From: Petaurus breviceps papuanus
Lineage: Eukaryota; Chordata; Mammalia; Diprotodontia; Petauridae
Direction of reading: 5' to 3'
NCBI GenBank assembly: GCA_028583685.1
Contig: JAMXIF010001194.1
Location: 7,162,488-7,226,487 of the forward strand
DNA length: 64,000 bases
This document shows positions 11,156 through 21,930 of the stretch, piece after piece (positions within the stretch are counted from its first letter, which is position 1; each line of letters starts with the position of its first letter). The notes below the pieces were generated by a model. The model was not told where the DNA came from, did no database searches, and saw only the letters and a list, made by a program, of their open reading frames with translations. The position numbers and the translations under genes are program-made.

Positions 11156-11735
11156 TATTTACTAATATTTTCAAATAACAACTACATTGGACCTTTCCAT
11201 TACATGTAATTTTTTTTCCTGCCCTCTATCCCCAATAAAGATGCCAGTGAAAGAAGTCACTATTTCCCACAACACTTATAAGCTAGGAGCTTCTACTTAA
11301 AACCAGACGCTCCCAAGTCATGGAATAGAGAAGAATGTCAATGCCCAGAAAAGTACAGATGACTATCTGGAATTCCTCAAAATCATCCAATACACCTGGC
11401 ATTTTGGCAGATCAACAATGAAGTAAAAGTGTGACTCTCAAAGGGAAAAACCTTGGGCTTCTTAGCACTGAGTTAGAATAAAGGTCTAAAAGGTCAGTGG
11501 ATTTCTGTTTTTGCCATAATCTCAGAGAAAAAATAATGAGAAAGGTCATGAAACAGTAAATGGGAGTGGCCTATGGCAAGACTCTTCTCACATGGAATGT
11601 TACCCTACTAACCCAGGAATCTTTGAAATCTTATCTTTATCAATATTTCCATGATGACCATTCACCTTAACTGCCCCATTGCTGATGTGGCAACAGGAAT
11701 TTCATGTCCTGCTACTGCTTGACAGATCTCCTCCT
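11156..11735. other. Unassigned stretch
   Basis: About 580 bases with no recognised repeat or exon. Confidence 0.45.
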
Positions 11736-11986
11736 CGTTGTTGTTGTTGAGTCATTTCAATTGTGTCTGACTCTTCCTGGATCCATTTTGGGTCTTTCTT
11801 GACAAAGATATTAGAGGGGTTTGCCATTTCCTTCCCTAGCTCATTTTATAAATGAGAAACTGAGATAAATAGGATTCAGCAATTTGCCCAAGGTCACACA
11901 GCTATTAAGTGTCTGAGGCCAGATTTCTACTCATAAAGATGAGTATTCCTGGTTCTAAGCCTAGTGCTCTCTCCACTATGCCAATA
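11736..11986 (-). mobile_element. MAR1 CORE-SINE, near full length
   Basis: Antisense copy beginning with GTTGTTGTTGAGTCATTTCA and GTGTCTGACTCTTCCTGG (the reverse of the Bov-B-like tail), then GTTTGCCATTTCCTTCCCTA, the GTCACACAGCTATTAAGTGT box and head GTGCTCTCTCCACTATGCC. Confidence 0.92.
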
Positions 11987-12482
11987 AATTGCCCAGATAT
12001 CTCCTAGGAATAATCAGAACCTAGGATAAATCCTTGGAGCTAGGGTGATAGGAGGTTTTGTTATTCTCTCCAGGTTTTTCGAAGATCTTTTTCATCGATA
12101 GATCCAGCTAACACTCCAACTGCAAGGAGCAGAAAGCAAAGAGATGCTAATTTCCATAGCCCCTTATCCAAAATTCCTTATGCCATGTAGCATTGAAATG
12201 TCCTAGGATGGCAGAGAGAGTAATACTTTTGGCAATAGTGGAATGAGCTGAAATTAACTAAGGGACAAATTCAAGGAGTCTGTAAGTGTGTGGGATTTAA
12301 ATCACTTTTTTGGGTCCACATTTTGGTGAGGTGATTCCTCTGCTTTAGACAAAATTAGTAAAGAAACAGCTGTCTGGGGCTTGTTTCTAGGTGCACATCA
12401 CAACCATAAAGTAAGTTAAAGACAAGCACCCAGTGGTAACCGTGGGAAAATTATAAAAAGTCTAAAGAAGCTCCTTAGCTCC
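11987..12482. other. Unassigned stretch
   Basis: About 500 bases with no recognised repeat or exon. Confidence 0.45.
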
Positions 12483-12677
12483 TTGCACCTCACCTGTATC
12501 AACATCTTCAGAGTGAATTTGACTGCTGTGATATTTCTCTCTCTCCTCTTTCAGTTATTTGGGAGTTTTCCACTGGGTGAAGCAATGTTTAAGAAAAAGA
12601 ACACTCCTGCAGGTTGTGATAAGTGTACAAAAATTCTGCAAAGCATGTGGAAGAAGGAGGAAAAAGGCAGTGACTGA
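12483..12677 (+). other. Small open frame with splice-acceptor-like signal
   Basis: A 64-codon frame contains a good polypyrimidine tract and acceptor (TTTCTCTCTCTCCTCTTTCAG, ending at 12554). The frame then continues 123 bases to a TGA at 12675-12677. The peptide after the acceptor is basic and contains GCDKCTKIL, a CxxC pair, but matches no family I know. No upstream exon, promoter or polyadenylation signal was identified, so a terminal exon of an unknown or non-coding transcript is only a possibility. Confidence 0.2.
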
Positions 12678-12779
12678 AGGGCAGATGGATTAAGGTTCCT
12701 TTAACAGCTTTGATCTACTCAAGTCAGCAAGAGTCGGAGAAGAAAGAAATAATAAAAAAGCAAAAGAATCCTCCAGTAA

Positions 12780-13620
12780 TGGGGAATCAGAATAAATGTC
12801 AGAAAAACGGAGATGGGGCGAATCAGCCCTATGCCAAAGCATAATGCTCCTTGGAGACATGGAGCCAAAGAACGAAAGCGTTGAACTAATTAGTTGGAGA
12901 TGTCAAGAGAAAGCATTGGGCATACCGAGGGTTTGGTCCATGGCAACCCACTAGTTGCAAGGTGGATTTCACCCACACTATATTATCCAATAGTTCTAAT
13001 AAAAATTATCTGTGGGAGTTAATCAGATCATTCTCTTGGCCTCTTCTCTTTCAAATCAAAGAGCAATCCAGTTTGGCTCCCCATATTAAGTAGACCCAGA
13101 GAACTGACATTTTGTGTTTATTTGAAATGATAAACTTAATCATGAGTGAAATGTTAGGGAATGACAGTGCTGGCCACAGTAAGGTCACTTCATGTATCAG
13201 CCAAACATAATACAGGTTTTCCCCTTAATTGTCTTGCCAACCCTTGCCACAGGAGGACCTGGGCACTTGCAAACGGGGAACCGAATCTGTCTATGTGATA
13301 ATTAAACCATGGCTCTCGGTAAAGACTGCCAAATCTACCATATGGTAGTTTTATGACCTAGACTGCTGTTATCTCTGGAGAAAGCTAACATCATAATCTC
13401 ATTTTAGTTGTTATCTGTGATCAGCACTCCTATTTCTACAGGGCAAAATGCAGGAGCAGGAACTGGGCTCAGTAATCTAAAGCCTTACAATCTTATCCAC
13501 CTCTTTGCATTAATAAGATGAGTGGAAAAGTCATTATTGACACTGAAAAAGCCATGTATCTCAGACCTACAGGTTACCTGATCACAAACTGTTAAAGTCC
13601 CAAGGAGCAATCCCTAGCCG
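12780..13620. other. Repeat-free block
   Basis: About 840 bases without recognisable repeats and without a long frame. It may contain regulatory sequence. Conservation is unknown. Confidence 0.3.
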
Positions 13621-13786
13621 AGTACTTTTGATGCCTTAGAGAATAATCACAGTTCCTAAACTAATGTGAAATAACAAATGTGGAACAGCAAACCTTATAG
13701 AAATACCAGTGCATGAATGAATAGGGTTTCTCCTGCTCTCTTGGGGTAAGCACAAAACTGTAGCCCACTCTCTAGGAAATTCCTTT

Positions 13787-14020
13787 CTTGGAGGCAGTTT
13801 GGTACCACAATGGATACATTTTGGATCTGTAGTCATAAAGATGTGAGTTCAAATCTGTCCTCAGATATTTAACTGGGTGATTCTGGGTAGGTCTCTGCTT
13901 CAGTTTCATCTGTAAAATGGCACCTACATCTCAGGGTTATTAGGGCTTATTAGGATTAAATGAGATAAGGTGTACATAGCTCTCTGCAACCTTTAAGCTC
14001 TATTCAATGCTAGGTGTAAC
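13787..14020 (+). mobile_element. MIR CORE-SINE
   Basis: Sense copy: GTGAGTTCAAATCTGTCCTC, CTTCAGTTTCATCTGTAAAA, CAGGGTTATTAGGGCTTATT, TTAAATGAGATAAGG and an L2-type tail that runs straight into an ATC/CAC microsatellite. Confidence 0.85.
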
Positions 14021-14056
14021 AATCATCATCACCATCATCACCATCATCACCATCAG
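14020..14056. repeat. (CATCAC/ATC)n microsatellite
   Basis: About six ATC units, mostly as ATCATCACC repeats, expanded from the 3' end of the adjacent MIR. Confidence 0.93.
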
Positions 14057-14339
14057 TTCCCCGGCTGTGGATTCAAGACACTTCATTTCTGTTAGCCCTC
14101 TTCTGATGGATCCAAGATAGGGAATTTTTCAATATGAAAGAAAATGATGTGACATGGTGTTTACCCTGGCTACTTTGTTACATAGCAGTTAGGTGGGCTT
14201 GTTTCCTCCCAAGAGAGATTGACTTCCCAAGGCATGTATTCCTTTGAGCAAGGCTGTATCAGTGAGTTCTTCAGGACTGTATTGACAGCAGCTGAAGCAG
14301 GTGGCGAAGTTTCCATCTGGCTGATAACAGGCAAGGAGA

Positions 14340-15640
14340 TGCATTGAAGGGTTGTACAGAAACCTCAACTGTCTTTATAACCGTGGGTTCTCCCAGGCAG
14401 CTGTTTTAAGACAGGGAGGATTTTCCTTTGTTGATAGAAAATGGGGCTGGAGTGAGTGTGGGTGTTGGAGAAGAGAGAACAGACAGGCTCGGCACACCAG
14501 AGTTTCTCACTCTGTTGATCTTCATCTCCTTTATCAGTTACATGGTGATCTTTATCAAGAAATCACAGTGCTCTGTTTTTACAGAAATATTCTGGTTATA
14601 TGAATTAGATAATGCAGCCTGCGATACATCACCCCCGTCATCCCTTGGTATTTTGAAAACTGATGAGACTGCCGATTCTTGGCTTCTTACTTTGTATGCA
14701 AATGATGAATTATAGATGGGAAATAGGAAAAAGAAGGTTTTCCTTGGTTGTGGGATTGAAGCTGAGTGGATTAGTGAAAGAGGCCTGGTACCCTTGGACT
14801 ATTTATTGCGACATTGCTTAGAAAAATTCCAACCCAAAAGGCTTCAAATCACCGGGGACATTGTTAGCCTTCTGCAGGAATTATTAAAATGTACAGAAAT
14901 GTATGAGCATCACTTTATAATAATTAATCAGGGTCTGTTGATTAATAAAGCTCATTTTTTAGTCTCGATGATTCAGAGTATTATCCAAAGGACAGTGTCC
15001 TTGTCATTTTGATTAAGAAACCAGGCTCTGCAGGGGAAGGAGTACAGGAACAGTCGCTCTTCTTCCTCTCCTTCTAAAATAAATATTGAATGAGAATATT
15101 AACTCGTTAACCTTGACAACAATTTGTAATTTTCATAAGGGGGGGAAAACTCGCATATTCAGCAAATAAATCGCTGCAGGGATTTCAGGAGAACAAATTG
15201 GAGGGAATGAAGAATGCTACCATATGAATTCTGTCATTTTTATGGGCTGGGGTGATTAATTTGTTTGTTTAGGTTCCTCAATTAAGACCACAAATACGGA
15301 GGGTAAGGCATGGGGAGCAAGTTAACCGTTCCAGGCGAGTGGAAGGTAAACTCTGGGTGACAATGTAAGGTCATTGGGGGAAGAGAGTGTGCCCTCCCCC
15401 TATTCTGAATGTAAGAGTGGAAGTAGTGCCTCAGCTTTGGCTGCTGAAATGGTGCACTTTGGCTATGAATAGTTTAAAGCTTGTTTTAACAGATAACCCC
15501 CTTTGCTAGGTAACTACATGGGAAAATCATTAGGTGGAATTAACAGTACCAGTCACAGGTTTTACAAGGTTATCTAATGATTTTGAACTCAATTTCACTA
15601 GGAATGCAGATAAAATAAATAACCCATGAACTATTTTCTT
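14340..15640. other. Repeat-free block, candidate conserved non-coding or exon-bearing region
   Basis: About 1.3 kb without any recognisable transposon. The part around 14880-15000 holds TAATTAATCA and ATTAATAAAG cores of the homeodomain-binding type, and GATTAAT occurs again near 15253. The plus-strand frame 14410-15012 is open for about 200 codons except for one TAG at 14713-14715. The peptide matches no family I recognise, so a regulatory element is more likely than a gene. Confidence 0.4.
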
Positions 15641-16469
15641 CACTGGGTAGTAGGTATCTTGTGTCAGGAAGAGGGGAAAATCAAAACTAGAGTTGAACTA
15701 TTTATTTCTTAATTCTGTGCTAATTTATTTCTTAATTCTATGACCTTTCATGTTTCTATTCTGAAACTCTCATTTGTTCAGATATTTGCAATTACGTGTA
15801 CATTAAGCCATAGTTTTCTCCCAGATAGTACTACTTAAAAATTACGACAGAGGGGCTCAGGAAGAAACATGTGCTGTTTCTGAAGTACATGTTTGAAGTT
15901 TGCTCTCTGTCCTTGCCTACAACAAACACTCTCCTCTGCAGGGGACTGAAGATTTAATATGATTATTTTTAATTTTATTTTAACATTGACTTTTTTGAAG
16001 GAGACAGATGAATTAGTATCTCTATGGTACAGGGAGAGGAAAATTAAATGAAATGTGTTTCATACATTGCAAGTGACTGCTTGGTGCTGAGTGAACAGCA
16101 GACCCAGAAAACCATCCTTCTATGTAGGGAAGCCTGCTATGCACACTGCCCATAGTCTCACAGAAGCAAAGTATTCCTGCAGCCCTTGAGATGATAGTGG
16201 AACCAGGGTGTCAACCTTTTGAATGGGCAGCTGATCCTATAGCTTTGCGAGGAGGGAACTCTTCTGTAATACCCTTTCCCTCCTATCCCCATCTCTCCCA
16301 TACTTCAGCCTTTGGTCTTTGTTAGTGCCTGAAATGTCATTCATTGTTCTCAAATCATAACTCTGGATTGGGCTTAAATATTGCACATAATGGGGTTCCT
16401 GTTAAGATACAATTGCAGACAGTCATCATCTTCCATATAAATTCATTGAAAGCCAGTTATGAGTGGGGA
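15641..16469. other. Unassigned stretch
   Basis: No repeat family recognised. A short imperfect tandem duplication of TTATTTCTTAATTCT lies at about 15703-15741. Confidence 0.45.
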
Positions 16470-16612
16470 TTCACACACACACACATACACACATATATAC
16501 ATATATATGTGTGTTTGTATATATGTATGGGTATGTGTGAATGTATATGTATGTGTGTATATTATACATATATACATATTGTATGTGTATATATATATAT
16601 GTATATATTTCT
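16470..16612. repeat. Compound (CA)n/(TA)n/(GTAT)n microsatellite
   Basis: A CA run, then alternating TATATG and GTGTAT tracts, then (TA)n. Purine-pyrimidine alternation is nearly continuous for 140 bases. It yields open frames rich in Tyr, Val and Cys on both strands that are not genes. Confidence 0.95.
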
Positions 16613-17064
16613 GCACCTCTATTATGGGGGCGATACAATGCTATATATCGCAAGAGCTAGAAAACAAAACTCTCCAGTCTGAAGGTCAATGGGGAGCTGG
16701 GGCACATATGTGTAGCACTCTTCTCTATTTTTATGTCTCTTTATACTTTTCCTAAATTAAGTACAACAGATCCATTTGGGGACCTTGACCAGGGCAGGGG
16801 AGGGTTAAAACCAGCTGGCTATATTACTGGTTTATGTTGATAGTTCCTAGGCTCCTATTTTTCTATGCTATCTTAAAAGTTAAAAGGCGGTAAAAAGGGG
16901 GATGTATCAGGCCTAACTTTATTAGATTATCCTCTGTTCTAGACAAATGGGTTTCTTCATTGTTCCCAGGTCCCCAAGAACCTCAATTCTTGCCTAAGTT
17001 TTCTGTGCTTTTTTTTTTCTAGAATGTTCCTGGACCATATAGGCAGTACTTAAAATGATCACAG
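16613..17064. other. Unassigned stretch
   Basis: No recognised repeat apart from a T9 run near 17013. Confidence 0.45.
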
Positions 17065-17190
17065 GTCAGTCAGTCTGTCAACAAGCATTTATTAAGCACC
17101 CACTGTGTGCCAGGCACTGTACTAAGCACTTGGAATACAAAGAAAGGCAAAGGACAGTTCCTGCTCTCAAGGAGCTCACTCCCATATGTG
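17065..17190 (-). mobile_element. L2-like 3'-end repeat
   Basis: Antisense: CAAGCATTTATTAAGCACCC, ACTGTGTGCCAGGCACTGTA, CTAAGCACTTGGAATACAAA, GAAAGGCAAAGGACAG and CTCTCAAGGAGCTCACTC. One of the best-preserved copies here. Confidence 0.85.
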
Positions 17191-17940
17191 TTAAGTTTTC
17201 CCGTAATCCTAATTTCCTTTCTCTCAACCAATGCCTCAATGTGGTGTGGAGGTAGCCCTGATTTTTGGAGGCTATAACAGCAGAGTACAAATTCTTTCAA
17301 GTCCTAAGAAGCTGGAAAACCTTAGAGTACAAACTTGGCAGCAGATCTAGTTTACTCTCTGAGCACTTTGATAGTTTTTAGCCAAAGTGACACATGAAAC
17401 CAACTATGAAGACATGCAGTGGCTGCTAACTACATCTACAGAAGGAGTACCCACTATGCTGATAGCTTTCTGATGTCATTGATAAGAGTATGCCCTCTAG
17501 AAAGTTCCATTATGATGCTTCATTGTGTTGTGAAGATTGTCCTGAGGTCCTGAAGGCTTTGTGATGGGAAAGCAAACTCTAAATGGTTCTAACATGCTGA
17601 AAAGGCTTCACATATGGTGTGCAATTTCTGAGGATGAGCATAGCTAAGTAGAGGGACACTCCTCAGTCCCACAATGATAGATTCTTTGACCAAGGTAACC
17701 CATGACACATAGAGAAACAGACTCAAGCAAACCCAGAAATCTTTCACATACTGAAGTATATGTCCAGAAATTAAGCTATTAAGGCAATAGGGAGCCTTGA
17801 TTGTTATCTTCCCTCAATTATAATCTGTGTGTGTATTTACCATAGAAAGGCACTGAAAATTTTGAAGCTCTCTCTGAATTACAAATAGGCCATTTCTAGC
17901 TAATTCTGGGACACTGGACTATTTTCTAACCTTGTGATAA
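17191..17940. other. Unassigned stretch
   Basis: Single-copy-looking DNA. No repeat or exon recognised. Confidence 0.4.
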
Positions 17941-18300
17941 CCACACTAGGGAGTGTCTGGCTCAACAAGTCCAAGAACAAAGAGTTAGATTCTTGGTTTT
18001 TGTTGAAATTCAAAGAATTCCACAGATCAATGGAATCTGCAACTTTTATGTGTAGCTGTGCAATAGCTTATTAAAATGAGACAACAGGGAAAACGCTCTG
18101 AGAGGTAGTCATTCATTTATGGCGGGTTACGCTGAGCAATGCCAGTACTGGTGTCTGGTAAGCTTTCGTTTCTCAAAGTGCTAATAGCAAGATTCTTTCC
18201 CTGCAATCCTATTACTGGTGGCCCTGGAATATAATCAGGTAGTACCTGCAGGATAAGTCAAAAGATTAAATTAAGTTGGGATTTGAATCCCCAATAAACA
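17941..18300. other. Repeat-free block, weak conserved-element candidate
   Basis: Contains CpG-bearing, low-repeat sequence such as TATGGCGGGTTACGCTGAGC. No frame of note. Confidence 0.25.
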
Positions 18301-19428
18301 TAGAATCAAACAAAGATTAGATTTCTGGACCTGAGTCTCCAAATGGCTTTCAAGGGCTTCTTTTAAACAACAACAACGAAAAAAATATATTATTATTCCC
18401 TGTGAAGAAAAATGCAGAAGAAGAGAAAGGCAAGCAGAGAGCATCTGCAACAATGTGGAGTCCAGTGAGGGACAAATCCATTGTTTCTTCCCTAGGCACC
18501 TGCCTACCTCTTTGGAGTCTGTTCAGCCCCTGACTCTAGGGGTTGTCTCTTGACGACAGCCGGTAGTTAGGGCCCATTTTCAAATTCACACTCCAGGTTA
18601 TAGAAGGGCTCCATGTGGGTCTTTCATGGAGATCGGAAATCTGACAGATCCAATTCATCCACTCCCAGCATCCTGCCAATCACATCTAGACCCTCTGTTC
18701 CTCTCCTGACCTTTTAGCATCTGAAGTGACATTAACACAAGGACCCTGTTGGTATGGGAATATCTGCTGAGTGGGAATTCTTGAAAGACTGCTATTTGGG
18801 AGCCAAGATAGGAAGGCCCAAAGAATTTCAGGATTGGGGGAGGGAAGATGTTTTTTTTCTAAGAATTGTTTTAGAGTTTTTGTGTATGAGTGTTTGGGGG
18901 AGGGAGAGGACACATTTCTCCCCCACCAGGGGAAAAAATGTTGTCCACTGTTTTCCTGGGTCTCTGCATCTCTAAATTTAACAAACTATCATTTCATGCA
19001 GAAATCAAAAAAACATAGTATATACTGATAGAAGCCTTAGATATATCCTAGGTACTAAAAATGTTTTGCACATATTTAATTTCCCCCCAATTTTCTACAT
19101 TTCCCTTTTTCCCCTTTTGACTTCAGAATCTATGATAATTTTACATCTTTAAAATAATCATGATGAACAGCTGATTGAAGAACAAAGGGCTCTAACGGTG
19201 GCTTCCCCATAGGGACACTGCAAGAGAATGACAGAGACATTAATGATGTCACCTTTACAAGAAGAGTTGTCATGTGGGAGTGGGGGTAGGGAGAGGTGCA
19301 ATAAAAAGAGACTGAACAGTATGACATTATCATGTAGCAAATTGGAATACCAGTAGTGTTAGATGCTGGCCATAACATTGTACCAATTTTCTGGTGCCTG
19401 TTTCCTGAGTATGTAGTCAAGAGGTATT
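18301..19428. other. Unassigned stretch
   Basis: About 1.1 kb with no repeat family recognised. Several open frames of 60-96 codons on both strands overlap one another and lack motifs. Confidence 0.4.
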
Positions 19429-19579
19429 AGTTTACAGTACTTGAATCGTCCCCTGGCATGATCCAAATTCCATAAGTACAAGATAGGAAGAGTATGGTTA
19501 GATGGAAATTTGTCTGAAAAAGATCTGGGGGGTTTAGTGAATCACAAGCTAAACATGTATCAACAATGTGATAGGGCAA

Positions 19580-19601
19580 TCCCCCCCCCCAAAAAAAAAA
19601 G
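19580..19601. repeat. C-run followed by A-run
   Basis: About ten C then about ten A residues within the CR1-type relic. Confidence 0.9.
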
Positions 19602-19991
19602 CTAATGTGATCTTGGGTTTCATTAAAGAAAGTATAGCTTCCAGAAATAAGGAGAAGGTAGTTCCAATGTACACCACCCTGCTCAGACTGCATGTACTGA
19701 ATTATGTTTAATTTGGGGTGACACAGTTTAGAAAGAATATTGATTAACTGGATAGCATTCAGATGAGGGCAGCCAGGATGGTAAAAGACCTTGAATTCAT
19801 GCCAGATGGGTATTAGTTAAAGGAAGTGAAGATGTTTAACCTGAAGAAGAGAATATTCAGGGGATTACATAATATTTGTCCTCAGATATTTGAAACACTG
19901 TCATATAGAAGAGAGTAGACTTTTCCTCCTGGGCTTCAGGTAGATTTAGGGACAAATTTAATCTTGTTTAAAAAAAAAAACTTCTTGACAA

Positions 19992-20247
19992 TTTGTTGTT
20001 GTTTTTCAGTCATTCCTATTGCATCTATCTCTCTGTGACTCCATTTTGGGATGTTCTTGGTAAAGATACTGGAGTGGTTTGCCATTTCCTTCTTTAGCTC
20101 ATTTTGCAAATGAGGAAAGAGAGGCAGACAGTGTTAAGCGACTTGTTCAGGGTCATACGGCTAATAAGTGTCTGAGGCTGGATTTGAACTCATTAATATG
20201 TTTTCCTGATCCAAGCCCAATGCTCTATCCACTGTACTATCTAGCTG
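19992..20247 (-). mobile_element. MAR1 CORE-SINE inside the CR1-type relic
   Basis: Antisense, near full length, from TTGTTGTTGTTTTTCAGTCA to CACTGTACTATCTAGCTG. The host LINE reads ...CTTGACAATT on the left and GATAATTAGAGCT on the right, consistent with a short target-site duplication GA(C/T)AATT. The SINE is therefore younger than the CR1-type copy. Confidence 0.9.
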
Positions 20248-20461
20248 ATAATTAGAGCTATTCCAAAATAGAATGAGCTACCTTGGAGGCACAGGGAGGG
20301 CAGTACCTCATTCAGGTTTTTAAACAAAGACCGGATAAGCATTTGTCTGGTCCATGGTAGAGAGAATGCTTTGGGGGAGGGGGAGGTTGGGTTAGGCTTA
20401 GTTGCTGAAGGATACCCTTTGCACAGCTTTAAATTTCCATGATTTGCTAAAGCTTTACTAT

Positions 20462-20706
20462 TCAATCATTTTCAGTCACATACAACTTTCATGACTCCAT
20501 TTGGGATTTTCTTGGAAAGGTCCTGGGGTAGTTTGACATTTCCTTTTCCATTTCATTCAACAGATAAGGAAACTGAGGCAAACAGGGTTAAGTGACTTTC
20601 CCAAGGCCACATAGCTAGTAAGTGTCTGAGGCCAGATTTGAACTCAGGAAGATGAGTCTGACTCTAGGTCTGGCGCTCTGTGCACTATGGCACCACTTAG
20701 CTGCCC
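20462..20706 (-). mobile_element. MAR1 CORE-SINE
   Basis: Antisense copy: CAATCATTTTCAGTCACATA, TTTGACATTTCCTTTTCC, GAAACTGAGGCAAACAGGGT, GATTTGAACTCAGGAAGATG and head ACCACTTAGCTGCC. TAAAGCTT occurs on both sides (20448-20455 and 20710-20717), a plausible target-site duplication. Confidence 0.9.
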
Positions 20707-20982
20707 TGTTAAAGCTTAGTTGCCAATTTAAAGAGCTGGTAATTAAAATTCTCTGATGCTTTCTCCTGAGGTACAAGTGACACTGGGTTCTCAAAGGTTA
20801 TTGTAGTAGAGTACAGATTCTGGCAGACTCTTCAGATTCTCCAATGGATCTGTGGTCTCATTAAGTCAAGTGTTTCCTCCAACAGGACAGATTACTACCT
20901 AGTTCTATGTACTACTCATCCATGACCTCCCACAAGTTTGTCTCAGTGAATCCACCACACTGTTAGAAGTCTAAAACACCAT

Positions 20983-21143
20983 TTTTTTCCTTTTTGGAGG
21001 GAGGAAGGTAGGGCAATTGGGGTTAAGTGACTTGCCCAAGGTCACACGGCTAGTTGTATGTTAAGTATCTGAGGCTGGATTTGAACTTGGGTCCTCCTGA
21101 CTCCATGGCTGATGTTCTATTCATTGTGCCACCTGGCCACCCT
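20983..21143 (-). mobile_element. Poly(A)-tailed tRNA-type SINE (WSINE1-like)
   Basis: Antisense copy with a poly-T start, CAATTGGGGTTAAGTGACTT, GGTCACACGGCTAG, GGATTTGAACTTGGGTCC and head TTGTGCCACCTGGCCACCC. TAAAACAC flanks it (20972-20979 and 21145-21152) as a target-site duplication, typical of L1-driven insertion. Confidence 0.88.
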
Positions 21144-21244
21144 GTAAAACACATTCTTTTGACATATTAAGGATACCAACCATCATTCCCCTTGACATGT
21201 GACCAGTCTTCTTTTTCTATTATAAATTTCCCTGATGAAATCTA

Positions 21245-21508
21245 GAGACAGCTTGGTGGCTCAGTGGATATACCTTTGGATTCAGAATCAGAATGATCTT
21301 GAGTTCACATTTGGCTTCAGACACATACTAAGTGTGTGTGATCCTAGGCAAGTCACTTGACCTCTCTGTGCCTCAATTTCCTCATCTGTAAAATGGGGAC
21401 AATTAGTAACACCTCCTTTCAGGGTTGTTATGAAGATAAATGAAATTAAGTATGTTTAGCATTTTGTAAACCATAAAGGGCTATATAAATGCTAGCTGCT
21501 TTTTTCTT
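21245..21508 (+). mobile_element. MIR-type CORE-SINE, near full length
   Basis: Sense copy from GACAGCTTGGTGGCTCAGTG through CTTGAGTTCACATTTGGCTT, CAATTTCCTCATCTGTAAAA, CAGGGTTGTTATGAAGATAA to the L2-type tail GGCTATATAAATGCTAGCTG. Confidence 0.92.
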
Positions 21509-21509
21509 T

Positions 21510-21688
21510 AACTCCTGTTCCACTTCAATGTTTCTCATTAATTATATGTTGCCTTCTGCCCACACCTACCAAGGACTTCTCCATTGTTCTCTGCATGATG
21601 TTTATTTCCAACTTCTCAGAGACTGTTATGTTCCATGTCTCGCAATCATGTAATAGCAAGGTAGAATATTGCTGTTTTAAATTATAGA
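21510..21688 (-). mobile_element. RTE LINE fragment, ORF2 C-terminal part
   Basis: Read on the minus strand the sequence gives LHDCETWNITVSEKLEINIM and QRTMEKSLVGVGRRQH, matching the pattern 'YGCETWTLTKKLEKKLLVTQRAMERSMLGISLRDH' of RTE-clade ORF2 C-termini. A SINE lies next to it on the right. Related fragments occur at 36-37.6, 46.4-47.3, 54.3-55.3 and 61.9-62.3 kb. Confidence 0.7.
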
Positions 21689-21694
21689 GACTTG

Positions 21695-21930
21695 ACCTGT
21701 GGCTTCATTGGTCTTGGGAAATACCTGGTGAGGAAACTCCCTCTAGTCACACAGGTCAGTACCTTCTATTCGACTTACAGTCTTTGAGAGCTACCAACAA
21801 GCATTGATAGTTTGAGTGATTGCCTAGGTTCATGCAGCTAATATGTGTCAGATTTGGGACGTGAACCTGAGTCTACCTTGGCTTCAAGATTGGTTTTATA
21901 TCCATTTACCTACTCTGCCTCTCAATTATA
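21695..21930 (-). mobile_element. CORE-SINE, 'accaatgca'-tail variant
   Basis: GAGGAAACTCCCTCTAGTCA, GGTCAGTACCTTCTATTCG, a degenerate TGATTGCCTAGGTTCATGC box and head CATTTACCTACTCTGCCTC. Antisense. Confidence 0.7.

Larger units (their letters stand above)
19430..20440 (+). mobile_element. L3/CR1-type LINE 3' region, interrupted
   Basis: Sense relic. Recognisable blocks are AAAGCTAATGTGATCTTGGG, TGATTAACTGGATAGCATTC, GGGCAGCCAGGATGGTAAAA, GACCTTGAATTCATGCCAGA and, beyond a MAR1 insertion, AGCTATTCCAAAATAGAATG. A poly-C/poly-A tract (about 19580-19601) has arisen inside. The reverse-transcriptase region is absent, so this is only the 3' end. Confidence 0.75.

Noticed and set aside
16344-16755. 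Tyr/Val/Cys-rich frames of about 100 codons on both strands
   Set aside because: They lie across a CA/TA/GTAT microsatellite.
17070-17300. Three overlapping frames of 66-76 codons
   Set aside because: They start in an antisense L2 3' end and show no domain.
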